NCBI GenBank assembly: GCA_004561545.1
Contig: SFVK01000019.1
Coordinates: 1-16,646, forward strand
DNA: 16,646 bases
Direction of reading: 5' to 3'
From: a bacterium
Lineage (GTDB): Bacteria; Bacillota; Clostridia; Oscillospirales; Ruminococcaceae
The position numbers and the translations under genes are program-made. Below, piece by piece: positions 1-8,470 of this stretch (position 1 is the first letter of the stretch; each line of letters opens with the position of its first letter). Below the pieces are notes generated by a model. The model saw only the letters and a program-made list of their open reading frames with translations, did not search any database and was not told the origin of the DNA.

Positions 1-8
1 TGGAAAGA

Positions 9-17
9 CTCCTTTTT
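9..17 (-). promoter_or_regulatory. Candidate ribosome binding site of a gene beginning just left of the window
   Basis: On the minus strand this reads AAAAAGGAG, followed by eight bases before the window ends. That is the usual distance to a start codon, so a minus-strand gene may begin at or just beyond position 1. No coding sequence is visible, so this is inference. Nothing else recognisable lies in bases 18-66. Confidence 0.3.
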
Positions 18-66
18 GTTGCTGCTTTCTCTGTTTCCGATCCGAGTTTTCCACAAAACACGCCAA

Positions 67-99
67 AACCCCTGCTTAGCAGCTTGCTAAACAGGGGTT
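67..99. repeat. Intergenic hairpin
   Basis: Arms AACCCCTG (67-74) and CAGGGGTT (92-99) enclose a second arm pair, TTAGCA (76-81) and TGCTAA (85-90). Read on the minus strand, the stem runs into TTTTGG, so it could be a weak terminator or an attenuator for the gene to the left. Read on the plus strand it is followed by GTTTGAC, a poor U-tract. Its direction is undecided. Confidence 0.5.
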
Positions 100-113
100 G
101 TTTGACAGTCTGA

Positions 114-144
114 GACGGGAGCCCGCAAGGGTTCCCGTCTTTTT
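114..144 (+). terminator. Rho-independent terminator, plus strand
   Basis: An 11-bp stem has arms 114-124 and 129-139, starting GACGGG and ending CCCGTC, with one G-U pair. It closes on a GCAA loop and is followed by five T residues (140-144). This is a textbook intrinsic terminator for plus-strand transcription entering from the left. No plus-strand gene is visible upstream in the window. Confidence 0.7.
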
Positions 145-193
145 GGTTGGCGGATGGTTTCCCGGGGGCATTCCCTCCCCCGCCGCAGCAGAC

Positions 194-239
194 AAAACCA
201 GCGCCCCGCCGGATCGAAAAGCCCGGCGGGGCGCTGGTT
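194..239 (-). terminator. Terminator of the opp operon
   Basis: A perfect 17-bp stem pairs 196-212 with 223-239 (core CCAGCGCCCCGCCGG). On the minus strand it runs into TTTT at 194-197. It lies about 40 nt past the oppA stop codon, where the terminator of the peptide-transport operon is expected. The arms are also symmetric enough to work weakly in the other direction. Confidence 0.8.
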
Positions 240-280
240 CACTGGTTTGCTACGGCACGGGCCGCACGGCGGTCAAAGGA

Positions 281-2173
281 TCAGCCGGCAGTCTTGGTGC
301 AGTACATGAAGTACTTGTAACCGAAAGCGTTGGCGTACATACCGGTCACGTTGGACTTCATCATGTAGGGGTCATTGTAGTAGTACAGAGGAACGATGGC
401 GTAGGTCTCCATCAGCATATCCTCGGCCTGATGCAGCATATTGGCGCGCTTGGCAAAGTCGGTCTCAGACTTGATGCTGGCAATCAGCTTGTCGTACTCG
501 CTCCAGTTCTGGGGAGCATAGGTGGGAACGTTGCTGGTGACGTTGCCGGAAGCATCGCGGCCAAACTGGCTGTCGTTGTTGCCGGAGTTGGAGATCCACA
601 TCTCGAGCATATTGATGGGGTCATCGAAGTCGGCGAGCCAGCCCTGACGGGCGACGTCGTAGTTGCCGGCCTTACGGTCGTTCAGGAAGACTTTCCAGTC
701 CTCAGCCTGGATGTCAACGGTGATGCCGATGACATCCATATCCTGCTGCAGGGCAGCGGCAACAGCCTCGTTGCCGGCGCCGGAGTTGGTCAGGTAGATG
801 AAGGACAGCGGGGTGGCGTCGCTCAGCATACCGTCATCGGTGAACTCATAGCCGGCGCTCTTGAGCAGCTCAATGGCCTCGGCAACGTTGTCATCGTAGG
901 CTTCCTCGGAAGGATCGTAGTAGCCCAGGTTGTCGGCATCGGGATAGGTGTAGTCGGAGGTGTTCTGACGGAACTCGCCGCCGTTGCCATCGCTCATGGC
1001 CGGGGGCACGAAGGTGTTGGCGGGGACCTGATCGGTCTGGCCGATGTTGTCCACGATGTACTGACGGTCAATCAGCAGGTTGATGGCCTTGCGCATCGCG
1101 TTGGCCTGCTCGGGGGTCTTGCCCTCGAACAACTTGGAGGTCACATTGAAGCCCATGTAGTAGGTGCCCAGGTTGGGAAGAACCTGGAACTCGGGGTTGA
1201 TGCCCTTCAGGTTGGGGATCTCATCGGTGGGAACGCTGTCGATAAAGTCCAGGTTGCCGGCGTTGTAAGCGGCATAGAAGGCAGCCTCGTCATTGCTCAG
1301 CATGAAGTTGAGAGTCTCAAGGGTGACCTTGTCCGCATCATAGTAGTTGGGGTTCTTGGTGTAGACCATGCTCTCGTCATGCTTCCACTCGGTGCAGGTG
1401 AAGGCGCCGTTGCAGACAAAGCCGGCCTCGGCAGCCCAGGCGCCGGGGTTCTCATGGTTGGGATCGGCAGCCTCAACAGAAGCCTGGGGCACAGGGAAGA
1501 AGGTGGGGAAGGCGCACAGACCCTCAAAGTAGGGGCAGGGGCTCAGGATGGTGACAACCAGGGTGTAGTCGTCGGTGGCCTCAACACCCACCAGGATGTC
1601 GTTGGCGGCCATGGCCTCATTGGCGGCGGCCTCATCCACATAGGTGCCGTCGTCGTTGGTGTCCAGGGCGGGGTTCTTGGCGATCAGGCCGTCGAACAGG
1701 TAGCCGTAGTCAGAAGCGGTCAGCGGGTTGGCGGCACGGTTCCAGCTGTAAACAAAGTCGTTGGCGGTGACGGGGGTGCCATCGCTCCACAGGCTCTCGC
1801 GCAGATGGAAGGTGTAGGTCAGCTTGTCATCGCTGACGTCATAGCTCTCGGCCACGCCGGGAACCACAGCGCCGTTCTCATCGTAGGTCAGCAGGCCGAC
1901 GAAGGAGTTGACGGCCAGGCAGGCGCCGTCGACGGTGGAATTCAGGGCGGGGTCCAGACGGTCAGGCTCAGAAGCCAGGCAGAGGTACATTGCGCTGGTG
2001 TCAGTGTTCAGGGTGGTGCTGACATTGGAGGCCTCGGCACTGGAAGCAGTGCTTTCGGCAGATTCGGTCGTAGAGGCCGCGTCGGAGCTGGCCGTGCTGG
2101 AAGCGGAAGAACCGCAGGCAGCCAGGCTCAGCACCATGGCAGCAGCCAGAACGGATGCCATGAGCTTTTTCAT
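281..2173 (-). CDS. oppA: Oligopeptide ABC transporter, substrate-binding lipoprotein (OppA/SBP_bac_5 family)
   Basis: This is the extracellular, membrane-tethered receptor that captures peptides and delivers them to the OppBC channel. The N-terminus is a lipoprotein signal: charged MKK, a hydrophobic core, and lipobox L17-A18-A19-C20, with Cys20 as the lipidated residue. A Ser/Thr/Ala-rich linker follows to about residue 55. The family 5 solute-binding fold comes next, including the characteristic stretch around FHLRESLWSDGTPVTANDF. At 630 aa it is slightly longer than typical OppA, mostly because of the linker. The start ATG follows AGGAGG at a normal distance. It is the last gene of the operon rather than the usual first one, and has its own promoter 5' of a stable hairpin, a common way to make the receptor in excess over the permease. 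The peptide specificity (oligo- or dipeptide) cannot be read from sequence. Confidence 0.93.
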   Translation of the reverse strand: MKKLMASVLAAAMVLSLAACGSSASSTASSDAASTTESAESTASSAEASNVSTTLNTDTSAMYLCLASEPDRLDPALNSTVDGACLAVNSFVGLLTYDENGAVVPGVAESYDVSDDKLTYTFHLRESLWSDGTPVTANDFVYSWNRAANPLTASDYGYLFDGLIAKNPALDTNDDGTYVDEAAANEAMAANDILVGVEATDDYTLVVTILSPCPYFEGLCAFPTFFPVPQASVEAADPNHENPGAWAAEAGFVCNGAFTCTEWKHDESMVYTKNPNYYDADKVTLETLNFMLSNDEAAFYAAYNAGNLDFIDSVPTDEIPNLKGINPEFQVLPNLGTYYMGFNVTSKLFEGKTPEQANAMRKAINLLIDRQYIVDNIGQTDQVPANTFVPPAMSDGNGGEFRQNTSDYTYPDADNLGYYDPSEEAYDDNVAEAIELLKSAGYEFTDDGMLSDATPLSFIYLTNSGAGNEAVAAALQQDMDVIGITVDIQAEDWKVFLNDRKAGNYDVARQGWLADFDDPINMLEMWISNSGNNDSQFGRDASGNVTSNVPTYAPQNWSEYDKLIASIKSETDFAKRANMLHQAEDMLMETYAIVPLYYYNDPYMMKSNVTGMYANAFGYKYFMYCTKTAG

Positions 2174-2204
2174 AGTTACTTTCCTCCTAGAAAATCTATG
2201 AGCA

Positions 2205-2236
2205 TCCCACGGTGCAGGGAACCCTGTACCGTGGGA
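2205..2236 (-). repeat. Stable hairpin in the oppA 5' untranslated region
   Basis: CCCACGG (2206-2212) pairs with CCGTGGG (2229-2235) within a stem of about 14 bp with one G-U pair and a tiny loop. On the minus strand no U-run follows, so it is not an intrinsic terminator. It starts about 15 nt after the predicted start of the oppA-only transcript and ends about 16 nt before the AGGAGG. A role as a 5' mRNA stabiliser or a processing barrier is inference. Confidence 0.65.
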
Positions 2237-2256
2237 AACTTCCTATGGTATCGCCA

Positions 2257-2285
2257 ATTATACGGTTTGGCGGAACCGTTTGCAA
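2257..2285 (-). promoter_or_regulatory. Internal promoter for oppA
   Basis: The minus strand shows -35 TTGCAA (2280-2285), a 17-bp spacer and a perfect -10 TATAAT (2257-2262). The predicted start is near 2250, giving a leader of about 77 nt. It lies between oppF and oppA, so oppA can be transcribed without the four upstream genes. Confidence 0.75.
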
Positions 2286-2319
2286 GGCAAATTGGCAAGC
2301 TGTTGTCTTTCAGTTACCA

Positions 2320-2341
2320 TTTTTGGCGCATACGCCAAAAA
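2320..2341. repeat. Perfect inverted repeat between oppF and oppA
   Basis: TTTTTGGCG (2320-2328) and CGCCAAAAA (2333-2341) flank a CATA loop. On the minus strand the U-run lies in the 5' arm rather than after the stem, so it is a poor terminator for oppBCDF. It lies about 35 bp upstream of the oppA -35 element, so a protein-binding site is an alternative. Its function is undecided. The rest of 2286-2414 shows no gene. Confidence 0.45.
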
Positions 2342-2414
2342 AACCAAAATACTGGTCCGCCCGATTGTGCAATATTTTTTCCCGTTATCAGGCGGTTCCT
2401 GTCTTGAACAAACC

Positions 2415-3458
<1,044 letters not shown>

Positions 3459-3459
3459 C

Positions 3460-4467
<1,008 letters not shown>

Positions 4468-4481
4468 AATCCGGCCCTCCT

Positions 4482-5579
4482 TTAGCGCTTCAGTTTCGGG
4501 TCGAACGCATCGCGCAGACCGTCGCCCAGCAGATTAAAGGCCAGCACAATGACGCAGATCACCGCCGCCGGGAAGATCAGCTTATAGGGATAGCTGAGCA
4601 GACCGTCGCGGGCCTCGTTGGCCAGAGAGCCCAGCGAGGGCATGGGCACCTTGACGCCGATGCCCAGGAAGGACAGGTAGCTCTCGGTGAAGATGGCGGA
4701 CGGAATCTGCAGGGCAGTGGTAATGATGATGACAGACAGGCAGTTGGGCAGAATGTGCTTGCGCAGAATGCGGCCGCTGGAGGTGCCGATGGTCCGCGCC
4801 GCCAGCACATATTCGTTCTGCTTGATGGTCAGAATCTGACCGCGGACCAGACGGGCCATGCCCACCCAGTACAGCAGGCCAAAGACCAGAAACAAAGCAA
4901 TCATGTTGGTGCCGATGGCCTGAAGGAAGGGAATGTTCTCAATCATCGGCTTGAGCGTCTGGTTCAAAACGACCGAGAGAAGAATCACCATCAGGGTGTC
5001 CGGCAGACTGTATATAATATCCACAATCCGCATCATGACCATATCCACCATGCCGCCGCACCAGCCCGAGATGGAGCCATACAGCAGGCCGATGACCAGA
5101 ACCATGATCGACGCCACCAGGCCGACGGTGAGCGAGACGCGGGTGCCGTAAATCACGCGGATAAAGTAGTCACGGCACAGACTGTCGGTGCCCATGACAT
5201 GGGGAAACAGCTTTTCGCCGGTGCGCTCCATATACTCCATCTCACGCTGGGAGTAGGTGAAGGGCGCCAGATTGGCGGCGGTCTTGTCCCGCTTGCCGTC
5301 CACCTTAATAATATCGGAATAGCCGTACGGGATAATCATGGGGAGCACAATGATGGAGACAATCAGCACAATCAGCACAATCAGGCTGGCCATGGCCAGC
5401 TTGTTGCGGGACAGACGGCGGCAGCCATCTTTAAAGAAGGTAACGCTTTCGCCCATGACCTCCTGCTGCTTTTTCTCCTCCCCCGTGGCGGGTTCAAAGT
5501 CATCGGTGCTGAACTTGGAAAGGTCGATCTGGGCCGAAAGAGGATTCTTTTTCGGCATTCCGTTTTCTTCGTAAGACAT
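4482..5579 (-). CDS. oppC: Oligopeptide ABC transporter permease OppC
   Basis: One of two membrane subunits forming the peptide channel. A cytoplasmic N-terminus of about 60 residues leads into a strongly hydrophobic first helix (around LIVLIVLIVSIIVLPMII). Next come a large extracellular loop and five further membrane segments. The EAA coupling loop that contacts the ATPases is visible near the C-terminus (ARTIGTSSGRILRKHILPN). I start at the ATG at 5577-5579 (MSYEENG), which has AAAGGAGG ten bases upstream. The in-frame ATG 30 bases earlier would place this Shine-Dalgarno inside the coding region and overlap oppB. The product is about 365 aa, and the gap after oppB is 16 bases. Confidence 0.93.
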   Translation of the reverse strand: MSYEENGMPKKNPLSAQIDLSKFSTDDFEPATGEEKKQQEVMGESVTFFKDGCRRLSRNKLAMASLIVLIVLIVSIIVLPMIIPYGYSDIIKVDGKRDKTAANLAPFTYSQREMEYMERTGEKLFPHVMGTDSLCRDYFIRVIYGTRVSLTVGLVASIMVLVIGLLYGSISGWCGGMVDMVMMRIVDIIYSLPDTLMVILLSVVLNQTLKPMIENIPFLQAIGTNMIALFLVFGLLYWVGMARLVRGQILTIKQNEYVLAARTIGTSSGRILRKHILPNCLSVIIITTALQIPSAIFTESYLSFLGIGVKVPMPSLGSLANEARDGLLSYPYKLIFPAAVICVIVLAFNLLGDGLRDAFDPKLKR

Positions 5580-5595
5580 TGTTTTTCCGCCTCCT

Positions 5596-6507
5596 TTACT
5601 CAAGCTCAATGCGGGGATCGATTGCCTTGTAGACCAGATCGGTAATCAGGTTTGCCACAACCATCAGTACGCCCAGGAAGATGGTGGTCGCCATGATCAT
5701 GGGGTAGTCCTGGTTCTGGATGCTGCTGACGAACTTGCCGCCCAGGCCGCCGATGGTGAAGATGCTCTCCACAACCATGGAGCCGGTGATGATGCCGGCG
5801 ATCATGGGGCCGACATAGGTCACAACGGGGATCAGGGCGTTGCGCAGCGCGTGTTTGAAAATCACCTTGCTCTGGGGAACGCCCTTGGCGCGGGCGGTGC
5901 GCACATAGTCCTGACCCAGGGCGTCCAGCATACTGGTCTTGGTCAGACGGGTAATGTACGCCGTGGGATAGGCACACAACGCGATGATGGGCAGCACATA
6001 GCTGGGGTTGGTGGGACTCCAGGCAGGCACCCACTGCAGTTTCAGGCAGAACACCAGCAGCAGCAATGTGGCCAGCACAAAGCTGGGCACGCCGGTACAC
6101 AGCGTGGTGAAGAAGATAATCACACGGTCAGGCCACTTGTTGCGGTTGAGCGCCGCCGTGCTGCCCAAAATCAGGCCCAGCACAATGGCGATGGACGCGG
6201 CGGAAAGGCCCAGCTTGGCGGAAATGGGGAAGCTGCCGGAAATGGTATCCGCAACCTCACGACCGGTCTTGGTGGAAATGCCCCAGTCGCCGTGGAGGAT
6301 ATTCTTCACATAAAGAATATACTGTTCGCCGAGGGGCTTGTCGAGGTTGTAGCGCTTTTCCAGCACTGCCTGAACCTCGGGGCTGGTGGCCTTTTCCTTT
6401 GAGAAGGGGCCGCCGGGGATGGCGTTCATCGAAAAGAATGTGATCAGGCTGACGATAATCACGGTGACAATCGCAAGCAGAACACGTTTTACGACATAAC
6501 GAGACAC
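5596..6507 (-). CDS. oppB: Oligopeptide ABC transporter permease OppB
   Basis: First gene of the operon and partner of OppC in the membrane channel. The N-terminus is a hydrophobic helix (about residues 8-28) followed by the NAIPGGPF stretch typical of DppB/OppB. The EAA loop is at YVRTARAKGVPQSKVIFKHALRN. At 303 aa it has the normal length. The start is GTG at 6505-6507, with AAGGAG about 11 bases upstream. A rival ATG 10 bases upstream (6517) is in another frame and opens only a shadow. A GTG start after a long structured leader may lower permease synthesis relative to the OppA receptor (inference). Confidence 0.93.
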   Translation of the reverse strand: MSRYVVKRVLLAIVTVIIVSLITFFSMNAIPGGPFSKEKATSPEVQAVLEKRYNLDKPLGEQYILYVKNILHGDWGISTKTGREVADTISGSFPISAKLGLSAASIAIVLGLILGSTAALNRNKWPDRVIIFFTTLCTGVPSFVLATLLLLVFCLKLQWVPAWSPTNPSYVLPIIALCAYPTAYITRLTKTSMLDALGQDYVRTARAKGVPQSKVIFKHALRNALIPVVTYVGPMIAGIITGSMVVESIFTIGGLGGKFVSSIQNQDYPMIMATTIFLGVLMVVANLITDLVYKAIDPRIELE

Positions 6508-6664
6508 GGTGTTTCACTCTCCTTGTTTTGAGGATGCGGCATTTTCATAAGCGGACTGCCGCTGCCCGTTTTACCATAGATTCGGTGCCCCCTGATCCCG
6601 CCCGGCAGGACACAACACGGATCGATGCACGATTGTTTTTGTTGCGCGGACATCTATACAGATG

Positions 6665-6698
6665 AAAACGCGGTGGCGCCTTGCCAAGCGCCGCCGCG
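6665..6698 (-). terminator. GC-rich hairpin plus U-tract in the opp leader (candidate attenuator)
   Basis: On the minus strand CGCGGCGGCGC (6698-6688) pairs with GCGCCACCGCG (6679-6669), with one mismatch. TTTT (6668-6665) follows directly. It begins about 21 nt after the predicted opp transcription start and about 160 nt before oppB. The short U-tract makes partial termination or a 5' stability element equally possible. I recognised no named riboswitch in the remaining leader (6508-6664). Confidence 0.5.
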
Positions 6699-6724
6699 CA
6701 CGCATTTAACAACAAATTGCCATA

Positions 6725-6753
6725 AATATATCACAAAACGGTAAAATTGTCAA
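6725..6753 (-). promoter_or_regulatory. Main promoter of the opp operon
   Basis: On the minus strand there is a perfect -35 TTGACA (6748-6753), a 17-bp spacer and -10 TATATT (6725-6730). The predicted start is near 6718, which leaves an unusually long leader of about 210 nt before the oppB GTG. Confidence 0.8.
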
Positions 6754-6762
6754 ACATAAACG

Positions 6763-6776
6763 AATGAAAATTCATT
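6763..6776. repeat. Short inverted repeat upstream of the opp promoter
   Basis: AATGAA (6763-6768) and TTCATT (6771-6776) are separated by AA and sit ten bases upstream of the opp -35 element. The minus-strand AATTTTCA matches one half of the CodY consensus, but the other half does not. It may be an operator for nutritional control; the support is weak. Confidence 0.25.
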
Positions 6777-6854
6777 GGAAAGGGTTGGCATCCTCCCCTG
6801 CCCTGTTCCTGCCAAAGGCAGCGGCATTTTTTCGGCAAAAGTTGAAAAAAGGTG

Positions 6855-6883
6855 TTGACAAACGCGGGAGGAGCGGATATAAT
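6855..6883 (+). promoter_or_regulatory. Promoter of the tRNA genes
   Basis: A perfect -35 TTGACA (6855-6860), a 17-bp spacer and a perfect -10 TATAAT (6878-6883). It is divergent from the opp promoter and about 44 bases upstream of tRNA-Gln. A full-consensus promoter fits a stable RNA gene. The leader contains a small stem between TTGAG (6893-6897) and CTCAA (6916-6920). Confidence 0.85.
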
Positions 6884-6926
6884 AATTAAGCGTTGAGGGC
6901 AGCCCCCGGGCGCCGCTCAAGGATAT

Positions 6927-7000
6927 TGGGGATTTGCATAATGGTAGTGCGACGGACTCTGACTCCGTTTGTGGGAGTTCGATTCTCTCATCCCCAACCA
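6927..7000 (+). tRNA. tRNA-Gln (anticodon CUG), CCA encoded
   Basis: A complete cloverleaf. The acceptor arm TGGGGAT (6927-6933) pairs with ATCCCCA (6990-6996), with the U1 start typical of bacterial tRNA-Gln. The anticodon stem ACGGA/TCCGT encloses the loop CTCTGAC, giving CUG at 6959-6961. The T-arm is GGGAG/CTCTC with loop TTCGATT. Discriminator A6997 is followed by an encoded CCA (6998-7000). It reads CAG codons. Confidence 0.96.
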
Positions 7001-7032
7001 CCGCAGCAGCTTCGCTGCTGCGGATTTTTTTT
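7001..7032 (+). terminator. Terminator-like hairpin between two tRNA genes
   Basis: CCGCAGCAGC (7001-7010) and GCTGCTGCGG (7014-7023) form a perfect 10-bp stem with a TTC loop, followed by A and eight T residues (7025-7032). It begins on the base after the CCA of tRNA-Gln, and its U-tract ends on the base before tRNA-Pro. By structure it is a strong intrinsic terminator. Confidence 0.8.
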
Positions 7033-7105
7033 CGGGGTGTAGCGCAGTTGGTAGCGCGCTTGGTTCGGGACCAAGAGGCCGTGGGTTCGAATCCCGTCAC
7101 TCCGA
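7033..7105 (+). tRNA. tRNA-Pro (anticodon CGG), CCA not encoded
   Basis: The acceptor arm CGGGGTG (7033-7039) pairs with CACTCCG (7098-7104), with one G-U pair, and starts with the C1 typical of tRNA-Pro. The anticodon stem CTTGG/CCAAG encloses TTCGGGA, giving CGG at 7066-7068. The T-arm is standard with TTCGAAT. Discriminator A7105 is followed by CTT, so CCA must be added by nucleotidyltransferase, unlike the neighbouring tRNA-Gln. It reads CCG codons. Confidence 0.95.
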
Positions 7106-7143
7106 CTTCAAAAAGAGCGATAAACCGTCACCCGGTGAGCTCA

Positions 7144-7193
7144 CAACCCAACAGGCCGGCGCTCCGTCTTGGGGGCGCCGGCCTGTTGGGTTG
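7144..7193. terminator. Long hairpin between convergent tRNA-Pro and the kinase gene
   Basis: A perfect 19-bp stem (7144-7162 with 7175-7193, core CCCAACAGGCCGGCGC) is capped by three further pairs. It lies between the plus-strand tRNA-Pro and the minus-strand kinase stop at 7199. Neither side has a clear U-tract, so bidirectional termination is likely from position but not certain from structure. Positions 7106-7143 hold no other feature. Confidence 0.55.
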
Positions 7194-7198
7194 GTGAT

Positions 7199-7780
7199 TC
7201 AGTCGGAAACAAGCGTCAGATCGCAGGTTTCCGGGATATGAAAATAGCGGAAATACTGTTCCTCCATGGGAATCCAGCGGGTCCTGAAATCCTGAAGCCG
7301 GGCGGGGTTTCGCGCGGTCAGGCGGCGGAGCTGTTCGCCGGGGTCCACTGTAAGGAACACGTGCAGCCCGCACAAGGGCCGCAGATCGGGGTGGCAGGCG
7401 TAGGAGCCCTCCAAAAGCACCACCGGCGCGGCGGGCAGCGGCCGGGGCACGGCGGCAAAGCCCATGGTACGGCAGTCAAAGACACGGTAGACGCCGGGGC
7501 GGTGCCGCGTCAGCGGGAGAAGCACCTCGCTGATCAGCCGCTCCCGGTCCAGGTTGCCGCCCGGCTCGGCCAGCCGCTGCGACGTGCGCTGGGCGGGCTG
7601 CAGAAAAAAATCGTCGAGATGAATCACACCCCAGCCATACTGTTCCGCCAGCCGGTTGGCCAGCGTGGTTTTGCCCGCAGCGCAGCGGCCGTCCAGGGCA
7701 ATGAGCAGCGGAGCGGGCGCGCCCTGCAAATGCTGCGCCGCGAAGGCAATCGACTGCGCATTTTGTTCCAGTGTGCTCAT
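7199..7780 (-). CDS. Uridine kinase-like P-loop kinase
   Basis: A small cytoplasmic NTP-dependent kinase of the uridine kinase/nucleoside kinase superfamily. It shows a P-loop GRCAAGKTT (residues 31-39), an acidic pair in HLDDFF (about 55-56) where these kinases bind substrate, and a Walker B-like VVLLEGSYA. It is about 193 aa, within the family range. I start at the ATG at 7778-7780 (MSTLEQN), which has AAGGGGAG upstream. The longer open frame runs back through the upstream gene and its product there looks unlike a protein. It overlaps the GNAT stop codon by four bases (ATGA), so the two genes are co-translated. The substrate is unknown: uridine is the family default, but many short members of this group have no assigned substrate. 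Confidence 0.82.
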   Translation of the reverse strand: MSTLEQNAQSIAFAAQHLQGAPAPLLIALDGRCAAGKTTLANRLAEQYGWGVIHLDDFFLQPAQRTSQRLAEPGGNLDRERLISEVLLPLTRHRPGVYRVFDCRTMGFAAVPRPLPAAPVVLLEGSYACHPDLRPLCGLHVFLTVDPGEQLRRLTARNPARLQDFRTRWIPMEEQYFRYFHIPETCDLTLVSD

Positions 7781-8301
7781 TGGCTCCCCTTCCCCGCCCC
7801 GCAGCGGTCCGCCGGCGCTGCGACGCGGCAATAGGCGATGCGCGGGGTGTTGTTGTCGGTAAAAATGCGGCCGCAGCGCACAAAGCCGCTGCGTTCCAGA
7901 AGGTGCTGCATGATCCGGTTGTCGTGGTGGGTGTCGGCCCGCAGCGGCAGCCCCTGCGCGGCGCACCAGGCAAAGCAGGCGTCCGCCACGCCGTGGACCC
8001 GCCCCGCCGAGGCCAGCCGGTGGATGGTGGCATAGGGGCGGTCATCGGGCCAGGCGCCCTGGTCGATCTTGAGATAGGTTGGTTCCACGCCGGGAATGTA
8101 GCAGAAGGTCCCCTCCACCCGGCCCTCCTGTTCCAGCACATAGCAGACGCCGCGGGCAATCTCCTGCCCCATCAGCTCGCCATCCGGGTAGCTGGGCGGC
8201 CACTGGGTGGGGTTGCCGTGGGCAGCCATAAAGACCCGGGCATAGTCAAAGATGGCGAGCAGCGCGGGCAGGTCCTTTGGCAGGGCTTTTCGAACGTTCA
8301 T
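7777..8301 (-). CDS. GNAT-family N-acetyltransferase
   Basis: Predicted to move an acetyl group from acetyl-CoA to an unknown amine. The fold is recognised from IHRLASAGRVHGVADACFAW (about residues 92-111), containing the acetyl-CoA loop R-x-x-G-x-A. It is followed by RADTHHDNRIMQHLLERSGF and the CGRI strand, the usual C-terminal half of the family. It is 174 aa, a normal single domain. The ATG has AAGGA nine bases upstream. It is the first gene of a two-gene unit with the kinase (four-base overlap) and has its own promoter. The C-terminus is a low-complexity Ala/Gly tail. Confidence 0.88.
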   Translation of the reverse strand: MNVRKALPKDLPALLAIFDYARVFMAAHGNPTQWPPSYPDGELMGQEIARGVCYVLEQEGRVEGTFCYIPGVEPTYLKIDQGAWPDDRPYATIHRLASAGRVHGVADACFAWCAAQGLPLRADTHHDNRIMQHLLERSGFVRCGRIFTDNNTPRIAYCRVAAPADRCGAGKGSQ

Positions 8302-8366
8302 GGATCGGATTCCTTCTTTTTAACCAGAATGACCGCCTCCGCACAGCAGAGCGATCTTGTTTTTGT

Positions 8367-8395
8367 ATTATATCGCATCGCAGGGCATCCCGCAA
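8367..8395 (-). promoter_or_regulatory. Promoter of the GNAT-kinase unit
   Basis: On the minus strand: -35 TTGCGG (8390-8395), a 17-bp spacer and a perfect -10 TATAAT (8367-8372). The leader is about 60 nt. It lies in the gap after asnB on the same strand, so the downstream genes need not depend on the asnB T-box. Confidence 0.75.
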
Positions 8396-8414
8396 GGAGC
8401 CGCCGGGACAAGGC

Positions 8415-8453
8415 AGGGCCCGCCGGGCGAAACGCGTTCGCGGGGCGGGCTCT
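8415..8453 (-). terminator. Probable terminator hairpin after asnB
   Basis: The arms 8415-8424 and 8444-8453 (CCCGCC/GGCGGG core, one mismatch on the minus strand) enclose an inner stem GCGAA (8427-8431)/TTCGC (8437-8441). It sits 18 bases past the asnB stop. No U-tract follows on the minus strand, so it may be a 3' stabiliser or an inefficient terminator. Confidence 0.45.
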
Positions 8454-8470
8454 GGTGGAGGTCCTTGAAA

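Noticed and set aside
98..2407. Open frame of 769 codons on the plus strand opposite oppA
   Set aside because: It is antisense to a clear OppA gene, its translation is His/Gly/Val/Gln-rich with no domain, and it crosses the oppA promoter and leader. Long antisense frames are expected opposite GC-rich genes with strong third-position bias; the same holds for long frames opposite oppF, oppC, asnB and the AI-2E genes.
6489..6653. Small open frame of 54 codons in the opp leader overlapping the oppB start
   Set aside because: There is no ribosome binding site before its ATG and no run of regulatory codons. The translation (MSAQQKQSCIDPCC...) resembles nothing. It would be worth revisiting only if ribosome profiling shows occupancy.
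6809..6832. CTGCC-AAA-GGCAG hairpin followed by T6 upstream of the tRNA promoter
   Set aside because: The stem is only five pairs and five bases separate it from the T-run. No plus-strand gene lies upstream for it to terminate.
6750..7100. Open frame of 116 codons antisense to the two tRNA genes
   Set aside because: Its sequence, with stretches such as MTGFEPTASWS and DERIELPQTESESVALP, is the translation of tRNA complements, a well-known false gene type. It also runs across the tRNA promoter.
7781..7966. 62-codon N-terminal extension of the kinase frame
   Set aside because: The extension lies inside the GNAT gene in another frame, has Arg/Pro/Ala-biased sequence and no ribosome binding site. 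The ATG at 7778-7780 has both a Shine-Dalgarno and a four-base overlap.
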